38,157 bases of DNA from an uncultured Eggerthellaceae bacterium (GCA_903789375.1 CAIFEB010000020.1:1-38157), one strand, 5' to 3'; shown: positions 24,038-33,795, counted from the stretch's first letter. Notes: generated from the letters alone by a model not told the origin. Translations and numbers: made by a program.

Positions 24038-24070
24038 GGGGACGGCCGCTTCGCACCTGCGGCCGTCCCC
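24038..24070 (+). promoter_or_regulatory. Perfect 12-bp hairpin between fdhF and hyfA
   Basis: GGGGACGGCCGC (24038-24049) pairs with GCGGCCGTCCCC (24059-24070) across a 9-nt loop. It starts 24 nt after fdhF and ends about 20 nt before the hyfA ribosome site. There is no U-run, so it is more likely an RNA processing or stability element, or partial attenuator, setting fdhF above hyf expression. Confidence 0.6.
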
Positions 24071-24102
24071 CTGGGATGCGATACCCGAGAAGGGGTGAAT
24101 CA

Positions 24103-24735
24103 ATGAGTCGCTTTATCGCTATCAATCCGAACCGGTGCGTAGCGTGCGGCACGTGTCGTGCGGAGTGCAGCGAAGGGCACCGCAAGGCGGGCTTGCAATC
24201 CGAGCCGCGTCTGGCGCTGTACGAGAGCCGCGACGTCGTAGCGTCGTTGACCTGTCACCACTGCGCAGGGGCGCCGTGCGTGAAGGTGTGCCCGGTCAAC
24301 GCGATTCAGCACTGCAAGGACGGGTGCGTCCGCGTTGACGAGCACCAATGCATCGGCTGCAAGCTGTGCGCCGTTACCTGCCCGTTCGGAGCAATACACA
24401 TGGCGGGAACGCCGGTTTCCGGCGTCGCGGGCATGGAGTACCACGTGCCCACGTTCCCGGCCTCGACCGATCCGCTCATCCGGTGGCAGATCGGCGTGAT
24501 CACGGCGGCGGTCAAGTGCGACCTGTGCGCATACGACCACGGCCATCCTCACTGCGTCGACGCCTGCATCACCAACGCGCTGCGTCTGGTGGAAGACCCC
24601 GACGACGGCGATGAGATCGAGCGCAAGCGCGTGGTGTCGGGCTACAAGAGCATCGCGATGCTCGAGAACTTCGACCCGCGCGAGGACGACCCCGAAGCTG
24701 CGCGCTTCGATGATTCTGCGGAAGGAGGGAAGTAG
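24103..24735 (+). CDS. hyfA: Hydrogenase-4 electron-transfer subunit HyfA
   Basis: A 210-aa polyferredoxin (E. coli HyfA is 205). Four cysteine sets are intact: CVACGTCRAEC, CHHCAGAPCVKVCP, CIGCKLCAVTCP and CDLC with CVDACI. It should link FdhF to the hydrogenase module on the cytoplasmic face. The tail after about residue 170 is acidic. The ATG at 24103 follows AAGGGG. The gene is 3 nt upstream of hyfB, consistent with tight coupling. Confidence 0.93.
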   Translation: MSRFIAINPNRCVACGTCRAECSEGHRKAGLQSEPRLALYESRDVVASLTCHHCAGAPCVKVCPVNAIQHCKDGCVRVDEHQCIGCKLCAVTCPFGAIHMAGTPVSGVAGMEYHVPTFPASTDPLIRWQIGVITAAVKCDLCAYDHGHPHCVDACITNALRLVEDPDDGDEIERKRVVSGYKSIAMLENFDPREDDPEAARFDDSAEGGK

Positions 24736-24738
24736 GAC

Positions 24739-26742
24739 ATGCAACTGTTTCTGATCTCGCTTGCGGTTTCCGGCGTCGGCGCGCTGCTGGCGCTGTTCAC
24801 GAGCAAGTCGGAGCAAACGGGCAAGGTGCTGGGCTGCACCGCCGGCACCATCGCGTCGCTGTTCGCCATCGCGTCGGGCATCGGCGCCATCACGGGGCCG
24901 ATCCAGACGACCACGGCGGCGATGCCGTTTTTCGCCTTCTCGCTGAGGCTCGACCCGCTCGCCGGCATCCTGATCACCGTCATCTCGGTGCTCGCGTTCG
25001 CCGCCTGGGTGTACGGGTTCTCGTACTTCGACGACTACAAGGGCAAGGGCATCGGCGTGATGTGCTTCTTCATGAACCTGTTCATCGCGTCCATGGACTG
25101 CGTCATCGCCGTGGACAACGTGTTCTGGTTCCTGGTGTTCTTCGAGCTCATGTCGCTCACGTCGTACTTCCTCGTGGTGGTCGAGCAGAACGAAGCGTCC
25201 ATCAAGGGCGGCTTCATGTACTTCATCATGGCCCACATCGGCTTCATCATGATCACGATTTCGTTTTTGATCATGGCGAGCGTCACCGGGAGCTTCGAGT
25301 TCGCCGCGTTCCGCACGACGCACTTCGCGCCGGGCATCGCGTCGGTGTGCTTCATCCTGGCGTTTCTGGGCTTCGGCTTCAAAGCCGGCATGGTGCCGTT
25401 CCACTCGTGGCTGCCGATGGCCCATCCGGCCGCGCCGTCCAACGTGTCGGCGCTCATGTCCGGCGGCATGATCAAGATCGGCATCTTCGGCATCATCAAG
25501 GTGGGCTTCGACCTGCTGGGCGCGTCTACGCCCGAGATGTGGTGGGGCATCGTGGTGCTTCTGTTCGGCGCGGTGTCGTCGGTTCTCGGCGTCGCCTACG
25601 CGCTGGCGGAGCACGACATCAAGCGCCTGCTCGCGTACCACTCGGTTGAGAACATCGGCATCATCCTCCTCGGTGTGGGCGTGGCCCTCATCGGATGGGC
25701 GGCGAACCAGCCGCTGCTCGCGGTCCTCGGACTGCTGGCCGGCCTGTTCCACCTCATCAACCATGCCATGTTCAAGGGTCTGCTGTTCCTGGGAGCAGGC
25801 TCGGTTCTGTACGCGACCGGCACGCGCAATATGGAGATCTTAGGCGGCCTGCGCAAGGCCATGCCGACGACCGCCATCTGCTTCCTCATCGGCTCGCTTG
25901 CCATCTCGGCCATCCCGCCGCTCAACGGCTTCGTGTCCGAGTGGTTCACCTACCAGGGTCTCATCACCGCTGCGATGACGGGCGACGGCATCATCAAGCT
26001 CGTCTGCGCGTTCGGTGCCGTGATGTTGGCCATCACGGGCGCCCTCGCCGTCACCTGCTTCGTCAAGGCGTACGGCATCACCTTCTTGGGCGCTGCGCGC
26101 TCCGACGTGGCGGCCAACGCCAAGGAAGTGCCCGCCCCGATGAGGATCGCCATGGTCGTTCTGGCTGTGATCTGCATCTTCTTGGGCATCGGCGCTCCGC
26201 TCGTGGTGCCCGCGCTCACGCAGGCTGCGGCCGTCATCGCCGGCCAGGCCGCGATCGACTCCGCGTCCGGCGCGATGCTCGTGAACCCGGTCATCGACGC
26301 GACCATCTCCACGCCGCTGCTTGCGGTGCTCCTGATCGCCGCCGTGTTCATCCCGTGGGGCATCATCAAGGCCAAGAGCACGGGCGGTGTGTCCGAAGAG
26401 CCCGATCCGTGGGCGTGCGGCTACTACCCGAGCGCTGACATGCCGCTCGTCGCCAACAGCGTCGGCGCGCAGGTCAAGATGTTCTGGCATCCGCTGTACG
26501 CCATGCGCGACGGTCTGGCGTCTCAGGCGCCGGGGTACGCGCGTGCGTTCAAGGGCATCCAGAACTGGGCGTACAAGGTTCAGAACTGGGGAGACTTCCT
26601 TTTGGTCGATCCTATCGCCAAGTTCGTCGATGCCACGGCAAAGCTGTCGAGCAAGTTGGAAGGCGGCGACTTCCGCGTGTACATCTGCTACATCGTGGTC
26701 GCGCTCGTCGTGTTCCTCGTGCTCGCCATCGCAATCATCTAA
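24739..26742 (+). CDS. hyfB: Hydrogenase-4 membrane subunit HyfB (antiporter-like)
   Basis: A 667-aa integral membrane protein (E. coli HyfB 672), related to NuoL and Mrp antiporter subunits. The conserved channel segment KAGMVPFHSWLPMAHPAAPSNVSALMSGGMIKIG lies around residues 214-247 in two adjoining helices with the buried Lys and His residues of this family. A long hydrophilic stretch before the last helix (about residues 545-640) is followed by a terminal TM (YICYIVVALVVFLVLAIAII), as in HycC/HyfB. It is expected to move H+ or Na+ when H2 is formed. GGAAGGAGGGAAG precedes the ATG. Confidence 0.93.
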   Translation: MQLFLISLAVSGVGALLALFTSKSEQTGKVLGCTAGTIASLFAIASGIGAITGPIQTTTAAMPFFAFSLRLDPLAGILITVISVLAFAAWVYGFSYFDDYKGKGIGVMCFFMNLFIASMDCVIAVDNVFWFLVFFELMSLTSYFLVVVEQNEASIKGGFMYFIMAHIGFIMITISFLIMASVTGSFEFAAFRTTHFAPGIASVCFILAFLGFGFKAGMVPFHSWLPMAHPAAPSNVSALMSGGMIKIGIFGIIKVGFDLLGASTPEMWWGIVVLLFGAVSSVLGVAYALAEHDIKRLLAYHSVENIGIILLGVGVALIGWAANQPLLAVLGLLAGLFHLINHAMFKGLLFLGAGSVLYATGTRNMEILGGLRKAMPTTAICFLIGSLAISAIPPLNGFVSEWFTYQGLITAAMTGDGIIKLVCAFGAVMLAITGALAVTCFVKAYGITFLGAARSDVAANAKEVPAPMRIAMVVLAVICIFLGIGAPLVVPALTQAAAVIAGQAAIDSASGAMLVNPVIDATISTPLLAVLLIAAVFIPWGIIKAKSTGGVSEEPDPWACGYYPSADMPLVANSVGAQVKMFWHPLYAMRDGLASQAPGYARAFKGIQNWAYKVQNWGDFLLVDPIAKFVDATAKLSSKLEGGDFRVYICYIVVALVVFLVLAIAII

Positions 26743-26755
26743 GGGGGTGCTTCAC

Positions 26756-27685
26756 ATGGCAGAATTCATCATCGCTTTAGTGCAAGGCATCCTCTTGGTG
26801 CTCCTTGCTCCTCTGGCTTCCGGTATCGCACGGTGGTTCCGCGCGAAGGTGCACACCCGCAAGGGCCCGAGCATCTTTCAGGACTACCGCGACATCGCCA
26901 AGCTGCTCAAACGCCAGGACGTCCACAGCAACGTCTCGAGCCGCGTGTCGCGCATCATGCCGCCGCTCTACATCGGCTGCATGATCGTGCTGGGCATGGG
27001 CATGCCCATGGCGACGCGCTTCAGCCCGATTCCGTTTCTGGCCGACATCATCCTGGTCATCTACATGCTTGCCCTTCCGCGCTTCTTCTTCGCGCTGTCG
27101 GGCATCGACTCGGGTGACGCCTACGCCGGAACCGGCGGCGTCCGCGAGCTGATCATGGGCACGCTCATCGAGCCGTCTCTCATGCTGGCGCTGTTCGTCG
27201 CCGCGATCGCGTGCGGCACCACCAACGTGGGCACGATGGGCCAGATGGTGGGGGCCGGCACGGTCCAGTCGCCCATCGCCTTCGTCATCGCCGGCATCGC
27301 GTTCGCCGTGGCCTGCTACATCGAGATGGGCAAGCTGCCCTACGACGAGGCCGAAGCCGAGCAGGAACTGCAGGAAGGTCCGCTGCAGGAGCTGTCCGGT
27401 CCGTCTCTGGCCATGATGCACATCGCCGTGCCGATGAAGCAGGTGGTGCTGGCCAGCATGTTCGTCGCCATCTTCCTGCCGTTCGGCAGCGCCGTCGACC
27501 TGTCGGTCGCGGGGCTGGCCGTGGGAACGGTGGTGTACCTGGTCAAGATGGTCGTCATCCTGGTCGTCACCATGGTCATCGAGAACTGCGTGAGCCGCGT
27601 TCGCTGGAAGTTCGTCGGCCATCAGACGTGGTTCGTGTTCGCCATCGCAGTGTGCGCCTTCGCATTCTGCGTGCTGGGAATCTAA
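26756..27685 (+). CDS. hyfC: Hydrogenase-4 membrane subunit HyfC (NuoH-like)
   Basis: A 309-aa membrane protein (E. coli HyfC 315) of the NuoH/HycD family, the anchor between the hydrogenase arm and the antiporter-like subunits. Typical landmarks are RKGPSIFQDYRDIAKLLKR near residue 39, the loop LSGIDSGDAYAGTGGVREL, and EMGKLPYDEAEAEQEL with its cluster of acidic residues. About eight transmembrane segments. The ATG at 26756 follows AAGGGGGTG and lies 13 nt after hyfB. Confidence 0.93.
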   Translation: MAEFIIALVQGILLVLLAPLASGIARWFRAKVHTRKGPSIFQDYRDIAKLLKRQDVHSNVSSRVSRIMPPLYIGCMIVLGMGMPMATRFSPIPFLADIILVIYMLALPRFFFALSGIDSGDAYAGTGGVRELIMGTLIEPSLMLALFVAAIACGTTNVGTMGQMVGAGTVQSPIAFVIAGIAFAVACYIEMGKLPYDEAEAEQELQEGPLQELSGPSLAMMHIAVPMKQVVLASMFVAIFLPFGSAVDLSVAGLAVGTVVYLVKMVVILVVTMVIENCVSRVRWKFVGHQTWFVFAIAVCAFAFCVLGI

Positions 27686-27703
27686 CGAAAGGGGGAATGT
27701 AAC

Positions 27704-29164
27704 ATGACTATGCTTGCCGCTGCTTCCATTCTCATACCTTTCGTGATCGCGTTCCTCATCGTCGTGTCGCCGCGCAAGGTCGACAAGGCGCTGTGCATCG
27801 CGGGCGCCGTTCTGGCCTCGCTCGCCACGCTCGGCGTCGGCGCAGTGTTCGCTTCCGGTGGTATGGAAACACAGGTCGTCACGTGGCTTCAGTTCGGCAC
27901 CGTGCCGATCATGGGCTTCGTGTTCGACAAGGTCAGCTGCCTTCTGGCGCCGACGTTCGTCATCATCGGCCTTCTGGTCACGATTTACTCCACGGCGTAC
28001 CTCACGCCGGAGAACCGCGAGCATCCCGATGAGCCGCGCCGTCGCTTCTACGCGTTCATGATCATCTTCATCGCGGCCATGGCGGGGCTGGTCTACAGCT
28101 CGACGATCATCGGCCAGCTGGTGTTCTTCGAGATCACGGGCGCGTGCTCGTGGGCGCTGATCGGCTACTACGGCACCGACATCGCCAAGAAGTCCGCCAT
28201 GAAGGCCCTCATCGTCACGCATGTGGCGTCGCTGGGCCTGTACCTGGCGGCCATCACGATGTTCGTGCAGACCGGCTCGTTCGAGCTCACGTCGCTTGCG
28301 GCGCTCGCACCGGGCTGGAAGACGTTCGTGATGCTGTGCATCCTGTTCGCCGCCTGGGGCAAATCCGCCCAGGTCCCGTTCTACATGTGGCTGCCGTCCG
28401 CCATGAACGCGCCCACGCCGGTGTCCGCGTATCTGCACGGCGCCTCGATGGTGAAGGTGGGCGTCTGCGTGTTCGCCCGCGCGCTCATCGACGCCGGCAC
28501 CGTGTCGACCACGGTCGGCTGGGTCGTCGTCATCGGCGGCATCATCACCTGCGTGTTCGGCTTCCTCATGTACCTGCCGCAGACCGATATGAAGCGCCTG
28601 CTCGCCTTCTCCACGATCAGCCAGCTGTCCTACATCTTCCTGGGCTTCGGGTTCGCGATCTTCGGAAGCGACATGGCCTTCACCGGCTCCATCATGCACA
28701 TCTTCAACCACGCGTGGGCGAAGACGCTGTTCTTCCTCATCGCCGGCGCGTTCAGCACCATCATGGGCACGCGCATGCTCCCGCAGCTGCGCGGCGTCAT
28801 CAAGAAGCAGCCGCTTCTGGGCGTGGGCTTCGTGTGCGCGGCTCTGGCCATCGCCGGGTGCCCGCCGCTCAACGGCTTCTTCTCGACGCTCAACGGCTTC
28901 TTCTCGAAGTTCTACATCTTCGCCGGCGGCTTTTTGACCGCGGCGAACAACGGGCCTCTGATGTTCATCGTCGTCGTCGCCCTAATCGAGACGGTGCTCA
29001 CCTTCATGTGGTTCCTCAAGTGGATCGGCAGCGTGGTCTTCGGCGAGCCCAGCGAGGTCGTCGAGAAGTCCGCTCCGCTCCCCAAGGCGATGGCGTTCGT
29101 GTTCGTCGTCTTGATCGTCATGACGTTCTGCTCCAGCGTTATCGCGGCAGCGTGGCTTGGTTAG
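27704..29164 (+). CDS. hyfD: Hydrogenase-4 membrane subunit HyfD (antiporter-like)
   Basis: A 486-aa membrane protein (E. coli HyfD 479) of the NuoL/M/N family. The channel motif KSAQVPFYMWLPSAMNAPTP sits near residues 220-239 and is followed by VSAYLHGASMVKVG. PQTDMKRLLAFSTISQLSYI follows the usual discontinuous-helix region. It is one of the subunits that separate the Hyf type from the shorter Hyc type and adds a second possible ion channel. AAGGGGGAA lies before the ATG. Confidence 0.93.
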   Translation: MTMLAAASILIPFVIAFLIVVSPRKVDKALCIAGAVLASLATLGVGAVFASGGMETQVVTWLQFGTVPIMGFVFDKVSCLLAPTFVIIGLLVTIYSTAYLTPENREHPDEPRRRFYAFMIIFIAAMAGLVYSSTIIGQLVFFEITGACSWALIGYYGTDIAKKSAMKALIVTHVASLGLYLAAITMFVQTGSFELTSLAALAPGWKTFVMLCILFAAWGKSAQVPFYMWLPSAMNAPTPVSAYLHGASMVKVGVCVFARALIDAGTVSTTVGWVVVIGGIITCVFGFLMYLPQTDMKRLLAFSTISQLSYIFLGFGFAIFGSDMAFTGSIMHIFNHAWAKTLFFLIAGAFSTIMGTRMLPQLRGVIKKQPLLGVGFVCAALAIAGCPPLNGFFSTLNGFFSKFYIFAGGFLTAANNGPLMFIVVVALIETVLTFMWFLKWIGSVVFGEPSEVVEKSAPLPKAMAFVFVVLIVMTFCSSVIAAAWLG

Positions 29165-29173
29165 GAGGGGAGA

Positions 29174-29833
29174 ATGGAAACTGGTTATATGATCGTCAAC
29201 CTGCTCGGTTGCGTGCTGATCATCACCTCTACGCTGGTCGTGCTTTCGCGCAAGCTCAAGCAAGCCGCCTACACGTACGCGATCCAGTCCCTCGTGATCG
29301 TCGCGATGTTCTTGACGCTGGCGGTGACGTGCGGCTCGACCGACCTGTACCTGTGGTCGGGCTCGGCCTTCATCACGAAGGTCGTCTTGGTGCCGGCGAT
29401 CATGCTCTACGCGATCAAGAAGATCGGCCCCAAAGCCGACGAGGAGATTCCCTCGAAGCTCGGGCCCATCGGCTGCGTCATCCTGGTGGTCATCGAGCTG
29501 GTCGTGTGCTACCTGGCCGTCATGAACGTGACGCTTCCGACCGCGGCCGAGGCCCATCCGGCGCTCGCCATCGCGCTCGCGCACTTCTTCATCGGCCTGA
29601 CGTGCATCGTGTCCCAGCGCAACATCCTGAAGCAGGTCTTCGGGTACTGCCTGATGGAGAACGGCTCGCACGTGACGCTCGCGCTGCTCGCGCCGAGCGC
29701 TCCCGGCCTGGTGGAGACCGGCATCGCCACCGACGCCATCTTCGCCGTGATCATCATGGTCATCGTGGCGTACAAGATCTACAAGAAGAACGACTCGCTC
29801 GACGCGGGCGAGCTCATGAATCTGAAAGGCTAG
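29174..29833 (+). CDS. hyfE: Hydrogenase-4 membrane subunit HyfE
   Basis: A 219-aa membrane protein (E. coli HyfE 216) with about six hydrophobic helices. It is distantly related to NuoK/MrpC fused to a helical extension. IVSQRNILKQVFGYCLMENG around residues 146-165 is the recognisable family segment. It starts 9 nt after hyfD with GGAGGGGAG before the ATG. It is expected to fill the gap between antiporter-like subunits in the membrane arm. Confidence 0.92.
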   Translation: METGYMIVNLLGCVLIITSTLVVLSRKLKQAAYTYAIQSLVIVAMFLTLAVTCGSTDLYLWSGSAFITKVVLVPAIMLYAIKKIGPKADEEIPSKLGPIGCVILVVIELVVCYLAVMNVTLPTAAEAHPALAIALAHFFIGLTCIVSQRNILKQVFGYCLMENGSHVTLALLAPSAPGLVETGIATDAIFAVIIMVIVAYKIYKKNDSLDAGELMNLKG

Positions 29834-29843
29834 GTGATATCGC

Positions 29844-31400
29844 ATGGATTTGTCGGTTCTGTTGATCGTATTGCTGGTATCGCCTCTGATCGCGACGCTG
29901 ATCATGGCGGCGCTGCCCGCGAAGTCGGTGGGCCGTCCGGTGTACGAGGGTCTGCACATCCTGTCCATCGTCGTCGTGTTCTGTCTCGCCGTATACCTGG
30001 TGTTCAAGCAGTTCACCACTGGGCAGAACATCATGGCGGCCGCCGAGTGGTTCCGCATGGATGCCCTCGCGAGCATCTTCATCGCGCTCATCGGCGTCAT
30101 CGGGTTTCTGGTCGGCCTGTTCTCGGTGCCCTACATCCGCCACGACGTGGAAGTGGGCAACATGGACAACGGCCAGGTGAAGACGTACTACGCGTTCTTC
30201 AGCCTGTTCTTGTTCACCATGCTTCTGGCGGCCTCGTCCAACAACATCATCATGATGTGGATCTGCATCGAGGCGACGACGCTGTCCACGGTGTTTCTGG
30301 TGGGCGTCTACCAGACCAAGCTCGCGCTCGAGGCGGCGTGGAAGTACGTCATCGTGTGCACCGCGGGCGTGGCGTTCGGCCTGTACGGCACGCTTCTGTT
30401 CTATGCCAACGCGGCGTCGGTTCTGGCCGACAGCACCAAGGCGGCGTTCTGGAGCGAGATCCTGCCGTACGCCTCGCAGCTCGACCCCACGGTCGTGGCC
30501 ATCGCGTTCACGTTCTGCGTCATAGGCTTCGGCACCAAGGCGGGACTGTTCCCGATGCACACGTGGCTGCCCGACGCGCACTCCGAGGCGCCCAGCCCCG
30601 TGTCCGCGCTTCTGTCCGGCGTGCTGCTGAAGGTCGCCGTGCTCGTGATCATCCGCTTCTACGTGCTCACGATCGGCTGCATCGGCCAGCTGTTCCCGTC
30701 GATCATGCTGACGACCATCGGCATCCTGTCCGTCGTGGTGGCGGCGTTCTCCGTGTACTACCAGAACGACCTCAAGCGCAAGCTGGCGTACCATTCGTGC
30801 GAGAACATCGGCATCGTGGCGCTGTGCCTGGGCTTCGGCGGTCCGCTCGGCATCGCCGCGGCGCTTCTGCACAGCGTGTTCCACGGCCTGACCAAGGCGC
30901 TTCTGTTCTGCATCTCGGGCAACGTGCTCATGAAGTACGGCACGCGCGACCTGCGCAAGGTCACGGGCGTCATCAAGGCGGCGCCGGCGACCGGCACCAT
31001 CATGGCCATGGCGTTCTTCGCCCTGGCAGGCTTTCCGCCGTTCGCCATGTTCAACTCCGAGATCACGGCGTTCATGGCCGGCTGGTCGGCGCACCAGTAC
31101 GTCGTCATCGTGATCTTCGCCATCGCGCTCACCGTCGTGGTGTGCGCCTGCGCCCATGTGGTGTCGGCGTCGGTTCTGGGCGAGCCGCCCGAGCACATGG
31201 AGAAGAAGGACGTTCCCTGGAGCGCCCTCGTTCCGGAAATCATCCTGGCGTGCCTTATCCTGTGGTTCGGCTGCGCGCTGCCCCAGCCGATCCTCACCGG
31301 CGTGGACAACGCGACGAGCATCGTGCTGCAGCAGGATGTCGACCCGGCAGACACCGGATCGCTTCTGTCCGGCATAGCCAATGCCGTCCAGGGAAAGTAG
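29844..31400 (+). CDS. hyfF: Hydrogenase-4 membrane subunit HyfF (antiporter-like)
   Basis: A 518-aa membrane protein (E. coli HyfF 526). The channel region GTKAGLFPMHTWLPDAHSEA is near residues 230-249, followed by PSPVSALLSGVLLKVAVLVI, both diagnostic of the NuoL/M/N family. QNDLKRKLAYHSCENIG follows. It is the third antiporter-like subunit of the operon. Its ribosome site is weak (AGGTGAT, overlapping the hyfE stop), so translation is probably coupled to hyfE. Confidence 0.93.
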   Translation: MDLSVLLIVLLVSPLIATLIMAALPAKSVGRPVYEGLHILSIVVVFCLAVYLVFKQFTTGQNIMAAAEWFRMDALASIFIALIGVIGFLVGLFSVPYIRHDVEVGNMDNGQVKTYYAFFSLFLFTMLLAASSNNIIMMWICIEATTLSTVFLVGVYQTKLALEAAWKYVIVCTAGVAFGLYGTLLFYANAASVLADSTKAAFWSEILPYASQLDPTVVAIAFTFCVIGFGTKAGLFPMHTWLPDAHSEAPSPVSALLSGVLLKVAVLVIIRFYVLTIGCIGQLFPSIMLTTIGILSVVVAAFSVYYQNDLKRKLAYHSCENIGIVALCLGFGGPLGIAAALLHSVFHGLTKALLFCISGNVLMKYGTRDLRKVTGVIKAAPATGTIMAMAFFALAGFPPFAMFNSEITAFMAGWSAHQYVVIVIFAIALTVVVCACAHVVSASVLGEPPEHMEKKDVPWSALVPEIILACLILWFGCALPQPILTGVDNATSIVLQQDVDPADTGSLLSGIANAVQGK

Positions 31401-31416
31401 AGAGGGGGTACCACCT

Positions 31417-33156
31417 GTGACGAAAGAGAAGAACCCGTACGCTGGCCGCCCGGGCGCGACCCACGTGGAAGCGGTCAAGGAGCGCTTTCCCGGCGCGGTG
31501 ACCGACGTGTCCTGGTCGACCGACTACCAGCCGGTCATCACCGTGGACGCGGATTCGGCGCCCGGCGTCATCGAATACCTGTACTACGAGCGCGGCGGTT
31601 GGATGCCGGTCATGGCGGCCAACGACGAGCGCCCGCTCATCAACAAGTTCGCGCTGTACTACATCCTGTCCATGGAAGAGCAGGACAAGTGCATGCTCAC
31701 CGTGCGCTGCGAGCTCGACCCGGTGTCGGGCGAGTTCCAGGCGGTGTCGGCGCGCGTGCCCGCCGCCGTGTGGTCCGAGCGCGAGGCGCAGGACCTGTTC
31801 GGCCTCACGGGCCGCAACATCCTTGACAACCGCAACCTGGTGCTGCCCGACGACTGGCCCCAGGACCTGCATCCGCTGCGCAAGGACTCGATGGACTACC
31901 GGTTCCGTCCCGCGCCCACGCGCGAGATCGAGAACTACGACTTCCTGAAGGACACGGGCGACCACGAGACGCGCGTCATCCCCATGGGGCCGATGCACAT
32001 CACGTCCGACGAGCCGGCGCACTTCCGCCTGTACGTCGAAGGCGAGCAGATCATCGACGCCGACTACCGCATGTTCTTCATCCACCGCGGCATGGAGAAA
32101 TGCGCCGAGTCGCGCCTGAACTACGACGGTGTGAACTTTTTGGCCGAGCGCATCTGCGGCATCTGCGGCTACGCGCACTCGGTGGCGTACGCCGAGACGG
32201 TCGAGCGCGCCCAGGGCATCGAGGTGCCCAAGCGCGCCCAGTACATCCGCTCCATCCTCATGGAGGTCGAGCGGCTGCACTCGCACCTGCTGAACCTGGG
32301 CCTCGTGTGCCACTACACCGGCTTCGACACGGGCTTCCAGCACTTCTTCCGCATCCGCGAGGACGCGATGGATCTGGCCGAGCTGCTCACCGGCGCGCGC
32401 AAGACCTACGGCTTGAACATCATCGGCGGCGTGCGGCGCGACATCCTGGCGTCCCAGACGGCCGAGACGTTCGCGAAGATCGACAAGCTGCGCGACGACA
32501 CCAAGCGCCTGTGCGACCAGATGCTGTCCACGCCGAACTTCCGCAAGCGCGTGGAGGGCGTGGGCATCCTGGCGCCCAAGATCGCGCGCGACTACAGCCC
32601 GGTGGGCCCGGTGGTGCGCGGCAGCGGCTTCGCCCGCGACGCGCGCTGGGTGCACCCGTTCGAGGGCTACCAGTACATCGCCGACCACCACAAGCCGTTC
32701 ACGGAGGAGTCCTGCGACGTGAAGGGTCGCACGCTCGTCCGCGTGCACGAGGTGCTCGACAGCATGGACATCGTGGAGGAGCTGCTGCGCGACGAGCTGC
32801 CGGCCGGCCCCATCCTCAACGACAAGTTCCACATCGAGCCGGGCAAGTTCGCCATTGGCTACGACGAGGCGCCGCGCGGCGAGAACGTGCACTGGTCCAT
32901 GATCGGCAACAACCAGAAGACCTACCGCTGGCGCGCGAAGGCGGCCACGTACAGCAACTGGCCGGTGCTGCGCTACATGTTCCGCGGCAACACGATTTCC
33001 GACGCCGCCCTCATCGTGGGCTCCATCGACCCGTGCTACTCGTGCACCGAGCGCGTGAGCATCGTCGACGTGAAGAAGCGCAAGGAGCAGATCCTGACCA
33101 AGCAGCAGTTCGAAGAGTACGGGCGCACGCAAAAGCACAGCCCGATCGACATGTAG
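31417..33156 (+). CDS. hyfG: Group 4 [NiFe]-hydrogenase large subunit HyfG
   Basis: A 579-aa fusion of a NuoC-like N-terminal domain (to about residue 170) and a NuoD-like catalytic domain. The NiFe ligands are complete: C247 and C250 in RICGICGYAH, C540 and C543 in DPCYSCTER. It forms H2 from protons. The 33 residues after Arg546 are the C-terminal tail expected to be removed by HycI, almost the tail length of E. coli HycE. I prefer the GTG at 31417, with AGAGGGGG 8 nt upstream; an in-frame ATG at 31381 overlaps hyfF and is the alternative. Confidence 0.95.
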   Translation: MTKEKNPYAGRPGATHVEAVKERFPGAVTDVSWSTDYQPVITVDADSAPGVIEYLYYERGGWMPVMAANDERPLINKFALYYILSMEEQDKCMLTVRCELDPVSGEFQAVSARVPAAVWSEREAQDLFGLTGRNILDNRNLVLPDDWPQDLHPLRKDSMDYRFRPAPTREIENYDFLKDTGDHETRVIPMGPMHITSDEPAHFRLYVEGEQIIDADYRMFFIHRGMEKCAESRLNYDGVNFLAERICGICGYAHSVAYAETVERAQGIEVPKRAQYIRSILMEVERLHSHLLNLGLVCHYTGFDTGFQHFFRIREDAMDLAELLTGARKTYGLNIIGGVRRDILASQTAETFAKIDKLRDDTKRLCDQMLSTPNFRKRVEGVGILAPKIARDYSPVGPVVRGSGFARDARWVHPFEGYQYIADHHKPFTEESCDVKGRTLVRVHEVLDSMDIVEELLRDELPAGPILNDKFHIEPGKFAIGYDEAPRGENVHWSMIGNNQKTYRWRAKAATYSNWPVLRYMFRGNTISDAALIVGSIDPCYSCTERVSIVDVKKRKEQILTKQQFEEYGRTQKHSPIDM

Positions 33157-33168
33157 GGGAGGTGCGCC

Positions 33169-33795
33169 GTGTTCAAACCGATCAAGGAAATGATGCGCGT
33201 CGGAAACGCCACGACGAAGTACCCCTTCGCTCCCCTCGAGCGACCGGAGGGAGCGCGTGGCAAGCCCGAGCACGACAGCGCGAACTGCATCGCGTGCGCT
33301 GCCTGCGCCGTGGCCTGCCCGCCGAACGCCATCCAGATGGTCGTCGACCCCAAGGGCGGCACCATCATGTGGTTCATCAACTACGGGCGCTGCATCTTCT
33401 GCGGGCGCTGCGAAGAGGTGTGCCCGACCAAATGCATCAAGCTGTCGCGGGAGTTCGAGCTTGCCGTCATGGACAAGAACGACCTCGAGGAGACCTGCAC
33501 GTACCCGCTGCAGAAGTGCTCGCAGTGCGGCAAGTACTTCGCCTCGGCCAAGGAGGTCGCCTATGCGGGCGACATCCTGGAGCAGCAGGCGGAAAACGAC
33601 GAGGAGGCCAAGCGCGCGCGGGAGCTTCTGAGCGTCTGCCCCACGTGCAAGCAGAAGGCCGACGCCTACCGCGCCAAGCGGCGGGTCGACACCGTGGGCG
33701 ACCCCACGCCCGACCCCACGCCCGAGCAGATGGACGAGGCGCGCAAGCAGGCTGATAAGAACAAGGCTGAACGGAGAAAGGAGGCGAGGTTCTGA
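33169..33795 (+). CDS. hyfH: Hydrogenase-4 ferredoxin subunit HyfH
   Basis: A 208-aa NuoI-like protein. Two clusters are bound by C40/C43/C46/C50 and C75/C78/C81/C85. A C-terminal CxxC pair set (C117/C120 and C157/C160) forms a zinc- or rubredoxin-like knuckle, also found in HycF. The C-terminal 45 residues are charged and probably disordered. It starts with GTG behind GGGGAGG. It bridges HyfA to HyfI. Its TGA overlaps the hyfI ATG by one base. Confidence 0.93.
   Translation: MFKPIKEMMRVGNATTKYPFAPLERPEGARGKPEHDSANCIACAACAVACPPNAIQMVVDPKGGTIMWFINYGRCIFCGRCEEVCPTKCIKLSREFELAVMDKNDLEETCTYPLQKCSQCGKYFASAKEVAYAGDILEQQAENDEEAKRARELLSVCPTCKQKADAYRAKRRVDTVGDPTPDPTPEQMDEARKQADKNKAERRKEARF

Noticed and set aside
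31381-31416. Upstream ATG start for hyfG
   Set aside because: It lies 20 nt inside hyfF without its own ribosome site, whereas GTG 31417 has AGAGGGGG at good spacing; kept only as an alternative.
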